A stretch of DNA of 37,873 nt. Source: Polyangium sp. 15x6. Lineage in GTDB: Bacteria; Myxococcota_A; Polyangia; Polyangiales; Polyangiaceae. The stretch covers positions 1 to 37,873 of the forward strand of contig NZ_JASBQE010000110.1 in NCBI RefSeq assembly GCF_029960785.1, written 5' to 3'. Below the pieces are notes generated by a model, which saw only the letters and a list, made by a program, of their open reading frames with translations, was not told the DNA's origin and searched no databases. Of the stretch, positions 36,403 through 37,873 are shown in pieces (within the stretch, counting starts at the first letter, position 1; each line of letters starts with the position of its first letter). A program made the translations under genes and the position numbers.

Positions 36403-37873
36403 TCAACAGCCGCAGCCGACGAGCTCCAGGGAGAGGTTGTCGATCCAGAGCGCGTTCGGCCCCGTGCCGTGGTCGAAGCGGATGTAGACGCCCTTCGAGC
36501 TGCCGAACGGGATCGTGATCTGCGTCTGCGCCGTGCAGGCCTGGAGCGGGGTATGGCCGGTGACGGTGGTGAAGCCGCCCGATTTCTCGCAGGATTCGAC
36601 CGTATCGTTGCTCTGCTGGTAGGAGACGTTCACGTTCGCGAGCGCGAACTGGTAGTAGGTGTAATTCAAGCGCACGGAGGTGCAGCTCGCGTCGCCCTTG
36701 TAGACCCAGATCGTGGGATCGATCGTGGAATCGTTCGTGCGGAGGGTGCGGCCCGTCATGCAGAGCGGCGAGTTCGAGGCGAGCGGGATGTAATCGTCGC
36801 ACCAGTCGACCTTGTACACGCCCGCGCTGAGCGGGCTCGCGGTGCCGTCGTCGAAGTTTTCCTGGTAGATTGCGCAGGTCTGTCCGGCGCAACCCTCGTT
36901 GGTTTGTCCGTCACAATCGTCGTCGTCGGCCGTCATGCAGCTCTCGGGTTGCGGCTGGACCTCGCCGGTGCAGGCCCCGTATCCGGTGCCTTGCGCATTG
37001 CAGCTCCGCGTGCCGGCCTTGCAGGCGCCGACGCCCGCGGTGCCCGCGGGGCCGGTGTAGCAGCTCTGCGTCGTGCCGGGGACGCAGACGCAGCCCTCGT
37101 TGGTTTGTCCGTCGCAATCGTCGTCGCCGGTCGTGGCGCAGGACTCGGTCGCCGGGAGGGTTTCTCCCATGCAGGGCCCGAGCGAGGTGCCGAGCGCGTC
37201 GCACATCGCCGTCCCGGCCTTGCAGAGGCCGACGCCGAGCGTGCCCATCGGCCCGGTGTAACAGGGGAGGACGGCATTCGGGGGGCAGACGCAATCGGCG
37301 CCTTCCTCGTTGGTTTGTCCGTCGCAATCGTCGTCCTCGGCCGTCGCGCAGGTCTCGGCCGCGGGCGTGATCTCGCCGGTGCAGGGTCCGTACGCGGTAC
37401 CGAGATCGTTGCAGGTCTGCGTGCCCGCCATGCAGATGCCGATGCCGGCGGTGCCCATGGGGCCGGTGTAACAAGGCTCGGACGAGCCGGGGGCGCAGAT
37501 GCAGTCGGCGCCTTCCTCGTTGGTTTGTCCGTCGCAATCGTCGTCCTCGGGCGTCGCGCAGACCTCGGCGGTCGGGAGCACTTCGCCGGTGCAGGGGCCA
37601 TAGGCCATTCCATCCGGATTGCAGGTGATCGTGCCGGCCTTGCAAACGCCGACGTCTTGCGTGCCGCGCGGGCCCGTGTAACAGGGCTCGACCGAGCCGG
37701 GCATGCAAAACGGAGGGGCGCCGCCGGTGCCGCCCATGCCGCCGGTGCCCATGCCGCCGGTGCCCATGCCGCCGGCGCCGCCCATACCGCCGCTGCCGCC
37801 TGTGCCGCCGGTGCCCATGCCGCCGGTGCCGCCGGCGCCGCCCATACCGCCGACGCCGCCGCCGCTGCCACCG
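36403..37873 (-). CDS. Gly-linker surface protein with four MopE-type repeats (5' truncated)
   Basis: The frame is open to the window edge, so the N-terminus is missing; 489 residues are visible. The first 50 or so are a Gly/Met/Thr linker (MGGAGGTGG-type). Four repeats of about 67-70 residues follow, each with CYTGPxGTxGVGxCKAGT, a GxCTGE segment and DDDCDGQTNEG, the putative metal-binding motif of MopE-like proteins. The repeat period is 201-210 bp. The C-terminal domain (about 320-489) starts QENFDDGTASPLSAGVYKV and ends with VYIRFDHGTGPNALWIDNLSLEL and GCGC; it looks like a beta-sandwich with several Cys. There is no MYXO-CTERM tail. It is a probable exported calcium- or copper-binding surface protein. 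Confidence 0.9.
   Translation of the reverse strand, partial: GGSGGGVGGMGGAGGTGGMGTGGTGGSGGMGGAGGMGTGGMGTGGMGGTGGAPPFCMPGSVEPCYTGPRGTQDVGVCKAGTITCNPDGMAYGPCTGEVLPTAEVCATPEDDDCDGQTNEEGADCICAPGSSEPCYTGPMGTAGIGICMAGTQTCNDLGTAYGPCTGEITPAAETCATAEDDDCDGQTNEEGADCVCPPNAVLPCYTGPMGTLGVGLCKAGTAMCDALGTSLGPCMGETLPATESCATTGDDDCDGQTNEGCVCVPGTTQSCYTGPAGTAGVGACKAGTRSCNAQGTGYGACTGEVQPQPESCMTADDDDCDGQTNEGCAGQTCAIYQENFDDGTASPLSAGVYKVDWCDDYIPLASNSPLCMTGRTLRTNDSTIDPTIWVYKGDASCTSVRLNYTYYQFALANVNVSYQQSNDTVESCEKSGGFTTVTGHTPLQACTAQTQITIPFGSSKGVYIRFDHGTGPNALWIDNLSLELVGCGC
36901..37731 (-). repeat. Tandem 201-210-bp repeats encoding MopE-type units
   Basis: The shared block ggtttgtccgtcgcaatcgt (first copy with one base change) begins at 36901, 37102, 37312 and 37522, giving periods of 201, 210 and 210 bp. 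The copies are highly similar over long stretches, indicating duplication by recombination inside the gene. Confidence 0.85.

Overview
The window looks like a chromosomal segment of a myxobacterium, most probably of the Polyangium/Sorangium group (Polyangiales). This is inferred from very GC-rich DNA with strong G/C third-position bias, a MYXO-CTERM-like sorting tail, Gly-rich linkers joined to MopE-type DDDCDGQTNE repeats, VCBS/FG-GAP lipoproteins, an AgmX/PglI-type C-terminal domain and large cytosolic hybrid kinases. No rRNA, tRNA, CRISPR array, insertion sequence or phage gene was seen.

Layout. 1-240: 3' end of a surface protein. 516-3041: VCBS-repeat lipoprotein. 3060-3357: hairpin-rich intergenic element, copy A. 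3447-4313: unknown helical protein. 4345-4566: 21-bp tandem array between convergent genes. 9975 down to 4564 (minus): metal-efflux operon made of a Cys-rich single-span protein, a small Cys/His lipoprotein, a CusB/CzcB-type adaptor and a CusA/CzcA-type RND pump. 10058-10354: copy B of the hairpin element. 10680-10375 (minus): small secreted eight-cysteine protein. 14500-10780 (minus): envelope operon of an M74/MepA-like endopeptidase with LysM, an AgmX-like coiled-coil membrane protein and an M61-like lipoprotein with PDZ that seems to lack HExxH. 14663-15540: Spy/CpxP-like protein and a 61-aa partner. 16655-15537 (minus): possible papain-like-fold protein. 16822-18716: HEAT-repeat membrane protein coupled to a TIP30-like reductase.

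18932-28265 is a signalling block on the plus strand: a 2049-aa soluble poly-HAMP hybrid kinase containing nine tandem 276-bp units, a second hybrid kinase (REC-GAF-HisKA-HATPase-REC), a winged-helix protein and two short DUF5985-like membrane proteins. 31922-28352 (minus) is a MoxR-type AAA ATPase, a VWA/metallopeptidase-like (DUF2201-type) protein and an internally duplicated zinc-ribbon protein. 32045-33475 is a carotenoid oxygenase. 36372-33479 (minus) is a propeller-like lipoprotein coupled to a pentaheme cytochrome c. 36403-37873 (minus) is a truncated Gly-linker/MopE-repeat surface protein.

The strongest unexplained signals are three. First, the two ~298-nt elements at 3060 and 10058 each carry eight hairpins in a fixed order, with paired (compensatory) differences between copies and the same orientation and spacing relative to the preceding stop codon. 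Second, a repeated C-x(1,2)-H-x6-C-x2-C module is shared by the efflux adaptor and its neighbouring lipoprotein. Third, the poly-HAMP kinase lies next to a second kinase, a winged-helix protein and a pair of DUF5985-like proteins.
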